A program made the translations under genes and the position numbers. Below are positions 1 through 7,427 of a stretch of DNA of 9,620 bases, one piece after another (the first letter of the stretch is position 1; each line of letters starts with the position of its first letter). The notes beneath the pieces are model-generated. The model was not told where the DNA came from. It ran no database searches and saw nothing but the letters and a program-made list of their open reading frames with translations. The DNA is from DASPXY01 sp038227745. GTDB lineage: Bacteria > Planctomycetota > Planctomycetia > Gemmatales > Gemmataceae. The DNA lies in NCBI GenBank assembly GCA_038227745.1, contig JBBRPS010000379.1:1-9620 (forward strand). Reading direction: 5' to 3'.

Positions 1-97
1 CCCTCGCTGGCGCGTCGGGCTTGTGTCCGTAGCGAGGCGGGGGGTACACAAGCCCGACGCGCCAGCGAGGGACCCCTCGCTGGCGCGTCGGGCTTGT
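1..97. repeat. Three-arm palindromic intergenic repeat
   Basis: Three copies of one 24-base arm sit side by side. Positions 1-26 and 46-71 are perfect reverse complements (26 bp) around a 19-base spacer. Positions 74-97 repeat the first 24 bases in direct orientation, so 48-71 can also pair with 74-97 across only two bases. The arm begins CCCTCGCTGGCGCG. The element lies beyond the 3' end of the minus-strand deacetylase gene and could act as a transcript end or as a dispersed palindromic repeat. Similar high-GC intergenic palindromes are familiar from Gemmata-type genomes, but that is recollection and was not searched. The left edge of the window may cut the element. Confidence 0.9.
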
Positions 98-129
98 ATG
101 GGACGACCTTCCTTGCCGGAGGAATCGCC

Positions 130-148
130 GCCGGCGCGTGGCGCCGGC
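130..148 (-). terminator. Hairpin immediately after the deacetylase stop codon
   Basis: Positions 130-137 (GCCGGCGC) and 141-148 (GCGCCGGC) form a perfect 8-bp stem with a 3-base loop. The hairpin directly abuts the stop codon of the minus-strand PIG-L gene. No clear U-tract follows on the minus strand, so it is at best an atypical intrinsic terminator or an mRNA 3'-end stabiliser. Confidence 0.4.
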
Positions 149-1150
149 TCACTTGCCGCCGCCGTCCGCAGGCTCCAAGGGGAACAGTCGCCGCAGCTCG
201 GCCGTCCCCGGCCGGCTGCCGTACTCGCACACCTCGAACGCCTCCGCGTGCTCGACCTTTCCCGCCCGCTCCTTGCCGTACAACTCGGCCAGCCGCGCCC
301 GGTACTTCCGGGCGACGTTCAGCGAGCGCTCCAGGAACTCACGGCGCACCTGCCGCTGCCGCGCCTCCTGTCCGGCGGCATCCTTCGGGACCAGGCCGGC
401 CGACCCGTTCGCGCCGCCCTCGTAGAACTGCGACACCAGCGTCTCCAGGGCGGCCAGCTTCTTCTCGACCACGTCGCCGATGTCCACGACCACGTCGGCC
501 CGGAACGGGTTGGGGCGCTCAAAGCGGTCCGAATAGTAGAGAAAGACGGGGTTTTTCTCAAGGTGGGGCACGTCGGGGCAGAAGAACGGCACCGTGACCA
601 TGAACGCGGCGTCCTGCACGAGGATGCCGGTGTAGCGATGGTCGGGGTGGTAGTCGTTGGGCCGGTGGGCCAGCACGATGTCCGCGTCCCACTCGCGGAT
701 CAGGCGGGTGATGGTGCGGCGGTGCTCCAGCGTCGGCTCCAGCTCGCCGTCATGGATGTCGAGGACCTGGGTGTGGATGCCGAGGATGCGGGCAGCCTTC
801 TCGACCTCCGCCTTGCGCCGGCGGGCCAGCGGGCCGCCGGCGAGGCGCCAGTGGCCGATGTCGCCGTTCGTCACCGAGACGAGCTTGACGTGGTGCCCCA
901 GCGCCGCCCACTTCGCCGCGGTCCCGCCCACCTTCAGCTCACAGTCGTCCGGGTGCGCCCCGAAAGCGATGATCCGCAGTTTGCCGTCGCGCGGCGGGAC
1001 CACCGTCTTCGGCTGGGCGGCCGCCTTCTTGCCCGCGACCGGGGCGGCGGCGGCAGTGGGGGGCGCGGGCGGTCCGCCGTGCCACAGCCAGCCGAGGAGG
1101 AAACCGAACGCCACGAGCACTCCGCCGCCGAGCAGTCCGCGCCGGCTCAT
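149..1150 (-). CDS. PIG-L (LmbE) family zinc-dependent deacetylase, membrane-anchored or exported
   Basis: The product has 333 residues. The PIG-L/LmbE family uses zinc to remove N-acetyl groups from N-acetylglucosamine-type substrates, as in MshB, BshB and the GPI pathway. The family signature AHPDD is at residues 65-69 and is followed by E71 and a GGT turn. The second signature, NDYHPDH, is at 165-171. By analogy with MshB the zinc ligands would be H66, D69 and H171. The N-terminus SRRGLLGG followed by a hydrophobic stretch (about 6-22) resembles a Tat signal or an uncleaved anchor. A Pro/Ala-rich linker (27-53) leads into the catalytic domain, so the enzyme probably acts outside the cytoplasmic membrane. 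The start is supported by a GGGAGG box 8 bases upstream. The gene is divergent from the glcD-like gene. The exact substrate cannot be told from sequence. Bacillithiol synthesis is possible, but the export signal argues for an envelope glycan or glycoconjugate. Confidence 0.9.
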   Translation of the reverse strand: MSRRGLLGGGVLVAFGFLLGWLWHGGPPAPPTAAAAPVAGKKAAAQPKTVVPPRDGKLRIIAFGAHPDDCELKVGGTAAKWAALGHHVKLVSVTNGDIGHWRLAGGPLARRRKAEVEKAARILGIHTQVLDIHDGELEPTLEHRRTITRLIREWDADIVLAHRPNDYHPDHRYTGILVQDAAFMVTVPFFCPDVPHLEKNPVFLYYSDRFERPNPFRADVVVDIGDVVEKKLAALETLVSQFYEGGANGSAGLVPKDAAGQEARQRQVRREFLERSLNVARKYRARLAELYGKERAGKVEHAEAFEVCEYGSRPGTAELRRLFPLEPADGGGK

Positions 1151-1461
1151 CGCTCCGCCCTCCCAGCTTCGAGGATCGCCCCGCGGCGCTGCCCCGGGGC
1201 GTGGAAGAACTCATCGCTGGACACATTACCCCGGAACGAGTGCTGCGGCGAGGGACAGGAAGCCTCCGAGCTGGCGGAGCAACGGACACCGGGGGCGGAT
1301 TTTCGGAACGTTTCGGAGGTGAGGAGGGAGTCGCAGCGGTTGCGGGGTCGGGGGGGGGCGACTACATTGAACGGATGGCGGATCGGCCCGGGGCGCCGCG
1401 CGGGCGTTTCCCGTGCGGTGCCCCGGGCCGGTCGTTTCCCGCCGCCCGCGAAAGGCTCCGC
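1151..1461. promoter_or_regulatory. Divergent intergenic region between the PIG-L and glcD-like genes
   Basis: This 311-base gap must carry promoters for both flanking genes. On the plus strand TTGCGG (1340-1345) and TACATT (1363-1368) lie 17 bases apart, which is a weak sigma-70-like pair. The spacer contains a run of nine G. On the minus strand I see no convincing promoter. Reading frames stay open across much of the gap because of the high G+C, but none has a recognisable product. Confidence 0.35.
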
Positions 1462-2901
1462 ATGACCGTGGTCACCCCCTCCCCCCTCCTCGACCGCCTC
1501 CGCGCCGCGGTCGGCCGCGACGCCGTGCTCGCCTCGCCCAGCGACCTCATGGTCTACGAGTGCGACGGCTACACCATCGAGAAAAACCGCCCCGACGTGG
1601 TCGTGTTCCCGACCTCGACCGCGCAGGTCGTCGAGGTCGTGCGGATCTGCAACGAGGTACACGTCACCTTTCTGCCGCGCGGCGCGGGCACCAGCCTGGC
1701 CGGCGGCTGCCTGCCGGTCGGCGGCGGCGTCATGATCGCCCTGACGCGGATGAAACGCATCCTCGAAGTCAACTACCGCGACCGCTACGCCGTCGTCGAG
1801 CCGGGCGTCGTCAACCTGTGGCTGACGAACCACCTCCGGCCGCACGGCTACCACTTCGCGCCGGACCCGTCGAGCCAGGGGGCCTGCACGATCGGCGGCA
1901 ACGTCGCAACGAACTCCGGCGGACCGCACACGCTCAAGTACGGCGTCACGGTCAATCACGTTCTGGGTGTGGAGATCGTGCTGCCGGACGGCCGGGCCGT
2001 CCAGACCGGCGGGCCGGTCGAGGACGGCCCCGGCTACGACCTGACGGGCGTGATCGTCGGCTCGGAGGGGACGTTCGGCGTGGTGACGAAGGCGTGGGTG
2101 CGGATCACGCGCAACCCCGAGGCGTACCGCACGCTGCTGGGCGTCTTCGAGACGGTGGACGACGCCACGAACACGATCAGCGACATCATCGGCGCCGGCA
2201 TCGTGCCGGGCGCCCTGGAGATGCTCGATCAGTTGATCCTCAAGGCGGTGGAGGAGGCGTTCCACTTCGGCTTCCCGCTGGACGCCGGCGCGGTGGTCAT
2301 CATGGAGGTGGACGGCCTGGGGGCGGGCCTCGACGCCGACGCGGAGCGCATCACGGAGATCGCGAAGAAGAACGGGGCGCGCGAGGTGCGGCGGGCCACC
2401 ACCGACGCGGAGCGCGACCTGCTGTGGAAGTCGCGCAAGAAGGCGTTCGGGGCGGTGGGGCGGCTGGGCTACCCGAGCTACTGCACGCAGGACGGGGTGG
2501 TGCCGCGGACGAAGCTGCCGCACATCCTCCGCGTCATCCGGGCCATCGGCGAGAAGTACCAACTGGCGATCGCGAACGTCTTCCATGCGGGCGACGGCAA
2601 CATCCACCCCATCCTGCTGTTCGACGAGCGCGACGCGGAGCAGGTGAAGCGCGTGCTGGCGGCGAGTCACGAGATCCTGGAGGAGTGCGTCCGGTGCGGC
2701 GGCAGCGTGACGGGCGAGCACGGCATCGGCGTGGAGAAGATCGACTTCATGCCGCGGCTGTTCACGCCGGAGGACCTGGGGATGATGCTGCGCCTCCGGG
2801 CGGCGTTCAACCCCGATAACCGCTGCAGCCCGGCGAAGATGTTTCCGACGGCGGGGGCGTGCATCGAGCCGAGCAAGGCGGGGCGGCGCGCCGCGCTGTG
2901 A
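1462..2901 (+). CDS. glcD: FAD-linked oxidase, GlcD-type (glycolate/lactate dehydrogenase subunit family)
   Basis: The product has 479 residues. It belongs to the FAD-linked oxidase family of GlcD and D-lactate dehydrogenase, which oxidises 2-hydroxy acids such as glycolate to 2-oxo acids. The N-terminal FAD-binding domain shows RGAGTSLAGG at 73-82 and GGNVATNSGGPHTLKYG at 145-161. The C-terminal FAD-oxidase domain shows HAGDGNIHP at 375-383 and GEHGIG at 418-423, both typical of GlcD. The frame is open upstream to 1201. I chose ATG 1462 because homologues begin close to the LLDRLR segment and a GAAAGG box lies just upstream; ATG 1375 is an in-frame alternative. Length is normal for the family. 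In the classical complex GlcD works with GlcE and GlcF, but neither is next to it here, so this is a stand-alone member and glycolate specificity is not proven. All signature motifs appear intact. Confidence 0.93.
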   Translation: MTVVTPSPLLDRLRAAVGRDAVLASPSDLMVYECDGYTIEKNRPDVVVFPTSTAQVVEVVRICNEVHVTFLPRGAGTSLAGGCLPVGGGVMIALTRMKRILEVNYRDRYAVVEPGVVNLWLTNHLRPHGYHFAPDPSSQGACTIGGNVATNSGGPHTLKYGVTVNHVLGVEIVLPDGRAVQTGGPVEDGPGYDLTGVIVGSEGTFGVVTKAWVRITRNPEAYRTLLGVFETVDDATNTISDIIGAGIVPGALEMLDQLILKAVEEAFHFGFPLDAGAVVIMEVDGLGAGLDADAERITEIAKKNGAREVRRATTDAERDLLWKSRKKAFGAVGRLGYPSYCTQDGVVPRTKLPHILRVIRAIGEKYQLAIANVFHAGDGNIHPILLFDERDAEQVKRVLAASHEILEECVRCGGSVTGEHGIGVEKIDFMPRLFTPEDLGMMLRLRAAFNPDNRCSPAKMFPTAGACIEPSKAGRRAAL

Positions 2902-3015
2902 CGGTGGGCCGGCGAGGCTGGCCACTTTTCGCCAACGTCCGGTCTGCACGTTTGTTATGCTCTGCAGAAGGCGTCGAGCGACGCTCTCGCAACTCCGTCT
3001 GAAGGAGCCTCCGCC
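2902..3015 (+). promoter_or_regulatory. Promoter and ribosome-binding site of the STN-module gene
   Basis: An extended -10 element TGTTATGCT lies at 2953-2961 (TG, one base, then TATGCT). No good -35 box stands at the expected distance, which fits an extended -10 promoter. The predicted start of transcription is near 2968. A strong Shine-Dalgarno AAGGAG occupies 3002-3007, eight bases before ATG 3016, and this fixes the start of the downstream gene. Confidence 0.4.
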
Positions 3016-4794
3016 ATGCTTCGCCGTTTCCAAGGGATGGGCGTCCTCCTGGTGGCCGCCGTCCTGGCCTGGGCGTGCTGGCCGCGTGCCGGCCGCACCG
3101 ACCCCGCCCCCACCGCGGGGCAGCCCGCGCCGGCCGAGTCCGCGGCGGAAAAGACCCGCCGTGCCCTGGAACAGGTCATCGATCTGCGCGTGACCGACGA
3201 GTCGCTCGTGGACCTCGCGGATCGCCTTCAGGGGCGCACGGGCGTCCGTTTCTTCGTGGACCCGACCGCCGCGTCGGCGCTCCAATTGAAGCTCGATGGG
3301 CCAGGCTCCCCGCTCGGCCTGCTCGCAGCGCCGGCCGACTCCGAGGCGGGCAGGCCGAAGTCCACGAAACTGCGGCCCGGCCTGCGCTGCGACCTGCGGC
3401 GTGTGCCCCTGCGCACCGGCCTGACAATCCTGCTGGACCATTACGGCCTCGGCTACGCCATCCTCGGCGATACGGTCGTGCTGACCACGGCCGCGGGGTC
3501 GGCACGCCGGCAACTGAGCCAGCCAATCGACGTGGACCTGAAGGGCGTCACGCTGGCGCGGGCGCTGCAAGAGCTGGCCCGGAGAACCGCGACAGAGGTA
3601 GTGCTCGACCGCCGGGCGGCCGAGCGGGGGGAGGGCAAGATCACGCTGCGGTTGGAAGACGCGCCGCTGCAGCAGGCCGTCAGCCTGGCCGCGGCGATGG
3701 CCGGCCTCAAGGTGGTGGCGCAGCGGAAGATCCTGTTCGTGACGACGGCGGAGGCGGCGAAAGGGCTGCGCGCCGAGGCTGCGGAGCAGAAATCTACCGA
3801 CCTGAAAAGTCCGGGACTCAACCCGGGCGGTGACGGGGACGGTAAGGGCGGCCTTGGCGGTCTGGGCGGCGGCTTTGGCGGTCTGGGCGGCGGCTTTGGC
3901 GGCCTGGGCGGCGGTGGCCTCGGCGGCGGTGGCCTCGGCGGCGGCCTTGGCGGTCTCGGCGGCGGCCTTGGCGGTCTGGGCGGCGGTGGCCTCGGCGGGT
4001 TCGCTATCGCCCGACCTGTGGACCCCGGCCCCGCGCCGAGGTTGGGGGGCGCATCGCCCGCGACCGCTGCGGGCGACAAGGAGAAGCCTGCGAAGAAGGT
4101 CGAGGTGCCCGCCCCGAAGGCCGGCGGGGCGAAGAAGCCCGCCCAGGCGTCCGCCCAAATCCTGCAACAACTCGCCGAGCCGATCGAGGTGAAGGAGCCG
4201 GTGCTGACCCTGCCGCACAAGCTGCGCGAGGTGTTGCAGTACCTGCACGAGGCCAAGGGCTTCCCCGCGCTGGTGGTCGATCAGGCGGCCTTCCGCGCCG
4301 ATCTGCCGGACGCGCCCGACATCAACGAAACCCAGGTGGCCCTGCCCCGGCTCAAGGGCGTCTCGCGGGACCGGATCTTGCGTCTGCTCCTCGACCAGGT
4401 CCCCGGCGGCCCCGGGTATCGCATGGCGTACCTCCTCCGCCGCGGCTACGTCGAGATCACGACTGCCGAGGGCGCCGCCCCGGAGCGGCAGGTGGTGCGG
4501 GCGGCGTTCGCCAACCGGCCGCTGGAAGAGGCGCTAGAGGAGCTGTCCGAGCAGACCGGCATCAACATCGTGCTGGACGGCCGGGCCAGCGAGAAGGGCC
4601 GGACGCCGGTGACGGCCGCCTTCCGGTCGGAGACGAACCTGCTGAACGCCGTACGCCTCCTCGCCGACATGGCGGACCTGAGAATGATGGTCGTGGACAA
4701 CGTGCTCTACGTCACGCTGCGCGGCAACGCGGCGGAGTTCCCGCCCGCCGGGATGAAGCGCGACCAGGGCGCCGCACAGGGCGCCGCACAGTGA
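3016..4794 (+). CDS. Exported protein with four STN/secretin-N-like modules and a glycine-rich linker
   Basis: The product has 592 residues and its specific function is not recognised. A short hydrophobic N-terminus (about 8-22) is a signal peptide or anchor; the AWAC motif is only a poor lipobox. Four related modules follow at about 50-158, 167-244, 386-483 and 492-568. Each has the pattern: short strand, a segment like PLEEALEELSEQTGINIVLD, a charged strand, a second helix, then a strand ending in a VLYVT-like motif. This resembles the STN (secretin/TonB N-terminal) or DUF4974-type fold. Modules 2 and 4 are the cleanest; 1 and 3 carry insertions. A Gly/Leu/Phe low-complexity segment (271-328) and a Pro/Ala/Lys linker (about 335-382) divide the protein into two pairs. 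No secretin beta-barrel domain follows, so it is not a complete secretin. A periplasmic or surface scaffold is plausible. The start is supported by an AAGGAG box. An apparent hairpin follows the stop. Confidence 0.8.
   Translation: MLRRFQGMGVLLVAAVLAWACWPRAGRTDPAPTAGQPAPAESAAEKTRRALEQVIDLRVTDESLVDLADRLQGRTGVRFFVDPTAASALQLKLDGPGSPLGLLAAPADSEAGRPKSTKLRPGLRCDLRRVPLRTGLTILLDHYGLGYAILGDTVVLTTAAGSARRQLSQPIDVDLKGVTLARALQELARRTATEVVLDRRAAERGEGKITLRLEDAPLQQAVSLAAAMAGLKVVAQRKILFVTTAEAAKGLRAEAAEQKSTDLKSPGLNPGGDGDGKGGLGGLGGGFGGLGGGFGGLGGGGLGGGGLGGGLGGLGGGLGGLGGGGLGGFAIARPVDPGPAPRLGGASPATAAGDKEKPAKKVEVPAPKAGGAKKPAQASAQILQQLAEPIEVKEPVLTLPHKLREVLQYLHEAKGFPALVVDQAAFRADLPDAPDINETQVALPRLKGVSRDRILRLLLDQVPGGPGYRMAYLLRRGYVEITTAEGAAPERQVVRAAFANRPLEEALEELSEQTGINIVLDGRASEKGRTPVTAAFRSETNLLNAVRLLADMADLRMMVVDNVLYVTLRGNAAEFPPAGMKRDQGAAQGAAQ
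3847..3999 (+). repeat. In-frame glycine-rich tandem repeat
   Basis: The coding sequence here is built of imperfect units encoding GGLGGGF (period 21 bases), then shorter GGGGL-type units (period 12 bases). It encodes residues about 278-328 of the STN-module protein. Every unit preserves frame. Such repeats are prone to slippage, so copy number may vary between strains. Confidence 0.8.
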
Positions 4795-4802
4795 CGGTCG
4801 GG

Positions 4803-4859
4803 AAGGGTTGGGGTGAGGAGGCCAGCCACGGAGCAGCAGCTGCCCTCACCCCAACCCTT
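4803..4859. repeat. 16-bp perfect palindrome between convergent genes
   Basis: Positions 4803-4818 and 4844-4859 are perfect reverse complements, with a 25-base loop. The left arm begins AAGGGTTGGGG. It starts eight bases after the stop of the STN-module gene and about 100 bases beyond the stop of the convergent sulfatase gene. That position suits a bidirectional transcript end. Neither side has a U-tract, so a dispersed palindromic repeat is equally possible. Confidence 0.8.
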
Positions 4860-4957
4860 GCTATTCCTCCGGCACGAAAGATCCTCCACGGCCCTTGCCG
4901 CGCGTCCACAGTCCGGCCGTCGCCCGCAAGAGGCCCCCGCAAGCCAATGGCCGGGCC

Positions 4958-7084
4958 TCACGGTTGCTTCGCAGCCACGTACGGCCGCACACGCACGTTG
5001 CGGAACGCCACCGGCCCGTGATCGCCCTGCAGGAACAGCGGCCCTGTCGCGACCTCCTGCTTCTTCCAGTTATGCCCCGTCGGCCATTTCAGATCGACAT
5101 TTTCGTGGATCACCTGCCCGTTGAGCACCGCCTTCACCAGGCGGGCGTTCGCGACCTTCTCGCCGGCGGCGTCGAAGCGTGGGGCGAGGAAGACGGCGTC
5201 GAGCGTTTGCCACTCGCCGGGCTGCTTGCAGGCGTTGACGCGCGGCGCGATGCCCTTGTCGAGGTAGTGGTAGCGCGGCCTCAGCTCGGCACGCGGGTAG
5301 ATGCCGCCGCAGTCGTCGCCGGTCAGCTCCTTCTTCCCCCAGCTGTCGAGGATCTGGATCTCGTACAGCCCCTGGAACTTCACGCCCGAGTTCGACCGCT
5401 TCGGCACCACGAACTCCAGATGGACCTCGACGTCGCCGAAGGCCCGTTTGGTCAGCAGGTCGTGCGCCCGTCCCTTGGGCCCGTTGAAGATCGCGCCCGT
5501 CCCCGGCTTGCCCACCAGGCGGCGCGGGTCCTTCGGGTCGAGCGTCACGTCGCCGACGACTTCCCAGCCTTTCGTCGTCCTCCAGACCTCGTTCCACTGC
5601 GGGCCGGTCAATTCGATCCACCCTCCCTCAGCTCCCGCCGGCGCCTGCGCCCCCTTGCCCGGCACGGCGAGCGGCTCGCCCAGCTCGCGCAGGAGCGGCC
5701 GCAGCTCCGAGACGGTCTTCGCGTGCTTCGGTTCCTTCGCGAGGTTGGTAAACTCGTGCGGGTCGCTGTCGTGGTCATACAGCTCGACGCCCTTGCGGCC
5801 CCCGTCCCACTCGGTGTAGCGCCAGCGCTCGGTGCGGACGCTGCGGCCCAGGAACTTGCCCTTGCCCTTGGCTCCCCCGCGCGTGACCACCGTGTACGCC
5901 GCCTTCTTGCCCGGCCGCGCCGGGTCGTCCAGCAGCGGCCGCAGGCTCTGCCCGTCCAGCTTCGCCGGCGCCTTCAGGCCGCACAGGTCCGCCAGCGTCG
6001 GGTAGACGTCCACCAACTCCGCCAGGCGCCGGCAGTCCTTGCCGTTCCCCTTCGCCCCCGGCGCCGCGATGATGAGCGGCACGCGCGTCGATTCCTCGAA
6101 CAGCGTCATCTTCTGCCACAGGCCGTGCTCGCCGAGGTGCCAGCCGTGGTCGCCCCACAGGACGATGATGGTGTTCTCCGTCAGGCCGAGGCGGTCCAGC
6201 GCGTCGAGGAGCCGGCCGACCTGCGTGTCGGCGAAGCTGACCGAGGCGTAGTAGGCCTGGAGGAACTCGCGGCACTCCCGGCCCGATAGGCCGTAGTTCG
6301 GCGGGTTGACGGTCAGGGCGGCGGCGGGAATGTCGTCGCGGTCGTTGGCCGGGCCCTTCGGCAGCTGCACGCGCTCCAGCGGGTACATGTCGAAATACTT
6401 CTTCGTGGCGATGCAGGGCACGTGCGGCCGGTAGAAGCCGACCGCCAGAAAGAACGGCCGGTCGCGCTTCTCTTCGAGTAACTCGATCGCGGCCGACGCC
6501 CCCTTGCCGTCGGTCTGCTCGGCGTCCGCGCCGCCGTCCACGCGCAACGACAGGGCGGCGCCGAGTTGGCGCTTCGGCGTCAGGTTGCGGATCGTGTCCT
6601 CGCGGATTTTGTCGCGGCCGATCGGGTTGATGACCTTCTCCCAAGAGGGCGCGTCGTCGAGACCGCTCGTGCCGATCTGGCCGGGCACGCCGTAGTGAAA
6701 GATCTTGCCGATCCGCACGACGAAGTAGCCGTGGTTGCGAAACATCTGGGCGAGCGTCACCGCGTCGGGCAGGTTCTTGCGGAAGTGGGTGGCGTTCTCC
6801 AAAACGCCGGTGCGGAAGGGGCGCAGGCCCGTCATGATGGAGGCGCGCGACGGGTTGCACAGCGGGAACTGGCAGTAGGCCCGATCGAAGCGCACGCCGC
6901 GCTTCGCGAGGCGGTCGATGTTCGGCGTCCTGACCAGGGGATGGCCGTAGCAGCCCAGCGCGGTGTTGAGGTCATCGACGGCGATGAACAGCACGTTCGG
7001 TTTGCGGGCCGGCTTTTCGCCGGCGCCCGCGGTCCCGGTACAGGCGGCCACGGCCAGCAGGGCGGGGAGGAGGAAGCGGCGCAT
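4958..7084 (-). CDS. Iduronate-2-sulfatase-like sulfatase with C-terminal DUF1080 domain
   Basis: The product has 708 residues. Type I sulfatases hydrolyse sulfate esters, here probably on a sulfated polysaccharide. A short signal with VAAC at 12-15 looks like a lipobox, so the enzyme may be a lipoprotein. The metal-binding DD is at 37-38. The CxPSR motif CNPSR at 76-80 makes C76 the residue that would be converted to formylglycine. GKIFH at 126-130 and GDHGWHLGEHG at 311-321 match the iduronate-2-sulfatase branch. The sulfatase domain ends near 470. A linker leads to a DUF1080 (3-keto-disaccharide hydrolase, concanavalin-like) domain at about 488-702, with SNSGVKF at 564-570, YEIQILDS at 574-581 and GPLFLQGDHGPVAFRNV at 681-697. 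The fusion suggests that desulfation is coupled to glycan binding or cleavage. A maturase for the formylglycine must lie elsewhere. The gene stands alone, and its substrate is unknown. Confidence 0.93.
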   Translation of the reverse strand: MRRFLLPALLAVAACTGTAGAGEKPARKPNVLFIAVDDLNTALGCYGHPLVRTPNIDRLAKRGVRFDRAYCQFPLCNPSRASIMTGLRPFRTGVLENATHFRKNLPDAVTLAQMFRNHGYFVVRIGKIFHYGVPGQIGTSGLDDAPSWEKVINPIGRDKIREDTIRNLTPKRQLGAALSLRVDGGADAEQTDGKGASAAIELLEEKRDRPFFLAVGFYRPHVPCIATKKYFDMYPLERVQLPKGPANDRDDIPAAALTVNPPNYGLSGRECREFLQAYYASVSFADTQVGRLLDALDRLGLTENTIIVLWGDHGWHLGEHGLWQKMTLFEESTRVPLIIAAPGAKGNGKDCRRLAELVDVYPTLADLCGLKAPAKLDGQSLRPLLDDPARPGKKAAYTVVTRGGAKGKGKFLGRSVRTERWRYTEWDGGRKGVELYDHDSDPHEFTNLAKEPKHAKTVSELRPLLRELGEPLAVPGKGAQAPAGAEGGWIELTGPQWNEVWRTTKGWEVVGDVTLDPKDPRRLVGKPGTGAIFNGPKGRAHDLLTKRAFGDVEVHLEFVVPKRSNSGVKFQGLYEIQILDSWGKKELTGDDCGGIYPRAELRPRYHYLDKGIAPRVNACKQPGEWQTLDAVFLAPRFDAAGEKVANARLVKAVLNGQVIHENVDLKWPTGHNWKKQEVATGPLFLQGDHGPVAFRNVRVRPYVAAKQP

Positions 7085-7142
7085 TGCGAATGGCCCTCGT
7101 CGGCAAGGATTGGCATATACCGTCGCCGTTGCAGAACCGCCT
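7085..7142 (-). promoter_or_regulatory. Upstream region of the sulfatase gene
   Basis: On the minus strand a TATATG box (7114-7119) sits about 30 bases before the start codon and could be a -10 element. No matching -35 box is visible. A weak GAGGG ribosome-binding site lies about ten bases before the ATG. The large palindrome at 7143 begins immediately upstream, limiting the space for operators. Confidence 0.25.
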
Positions 7143-7249
7143 GTTCCGCCTGTTTAGCCGCGAGCGGTGAGCCAGATCCCGCTACGCGGGGCCGCGCAGC
7201 GGATCTGGCTCACGCGCTCGCCCGAGGCTCGCGGCTAAACAGGCGGAAC
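7143..7249. repeat. Nested double palindrome
   Basis: The outer arms 7143-7165 and 7227-7249 are perfect 23-bp reverse complements. Nested inside them, 7168-7179 and 7201-7212 form a perfect 12-bp stem, extended by GCT/AGC pairs after a one-base bulge. The inner loop is GC-rich. The complete 107-bp element would fold into a long two-tier hairpin in DNA or RNA. It contains no gene. It looks like a dispersed planctomycete palindromic element or a remnant of a small non-autonomous mobile unit; no target-site duplication is obvious. Confidence 0.9.
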
Positions 7250-7427
7250 TCGGCCGGCGGCAGTATAGGGATCGATCGCCAGCCCGTCCAGCAGGCCGGT
7301 CGCGCTGGCGGCATGACGAAAAGCATGAAATGAATCCGCTCTCACTTCTCCCAGAATTGGCGGGCCGGAAACGGTGCCGCTGCCTGGCCCCACGAGAAGC
7401 GCGGGAAGCCTTCGGGACAGAAGCAGA
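7250..7427. other. Intergenic stretch with no supported feature
   Basis: Between the nested palindrome and the GC-rich hairpin I see no gene with a ribosome-binding site, no convincing promoter and no clear repeat. It probably belongs to the 3' flank of the FHA operon. Confidence 0.5.

Noticed and set aside
1..97. Repeated arms considered as a CRISPR array.
   Set aside because: Units alternate in orientation and the gaps are 19 and 2 bases, so there are no regular spacers; it is a palindromic element.
1201..1461. Longer start for the GlcD-like protein (ATG 1201 or ATG 1375).
   Set aside because: The extension has no family similarity, is Arg/Gly/Pro-rich, and would cover the candidate promoter at 1340-1368.
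23..1465. A 480-codon plus-strand frame opposite the PIG-L gene.
   Set aside because: It begins in the palindromic repeat, runs antisense to conserved AHPDD-type coding sequence and shows no family pattern.
1147..4248. A 1033-codon open frame on the minus strand opposite the GlcD-like and STN-module genes.
   Set aside because: It runs antisense to two genes with clear family motifs, is very rich in Arg/Ala/His/Asp, has no domain, and arises from high third-position G+C.
4895..6289. A 464-codon plus-strand open frame opposite the sulfatase gene.
   Set aside because: It is the antisense image of conserved sulfatase and DUF1080 coding sequence, with low-complexity composition and no recognisable domain.
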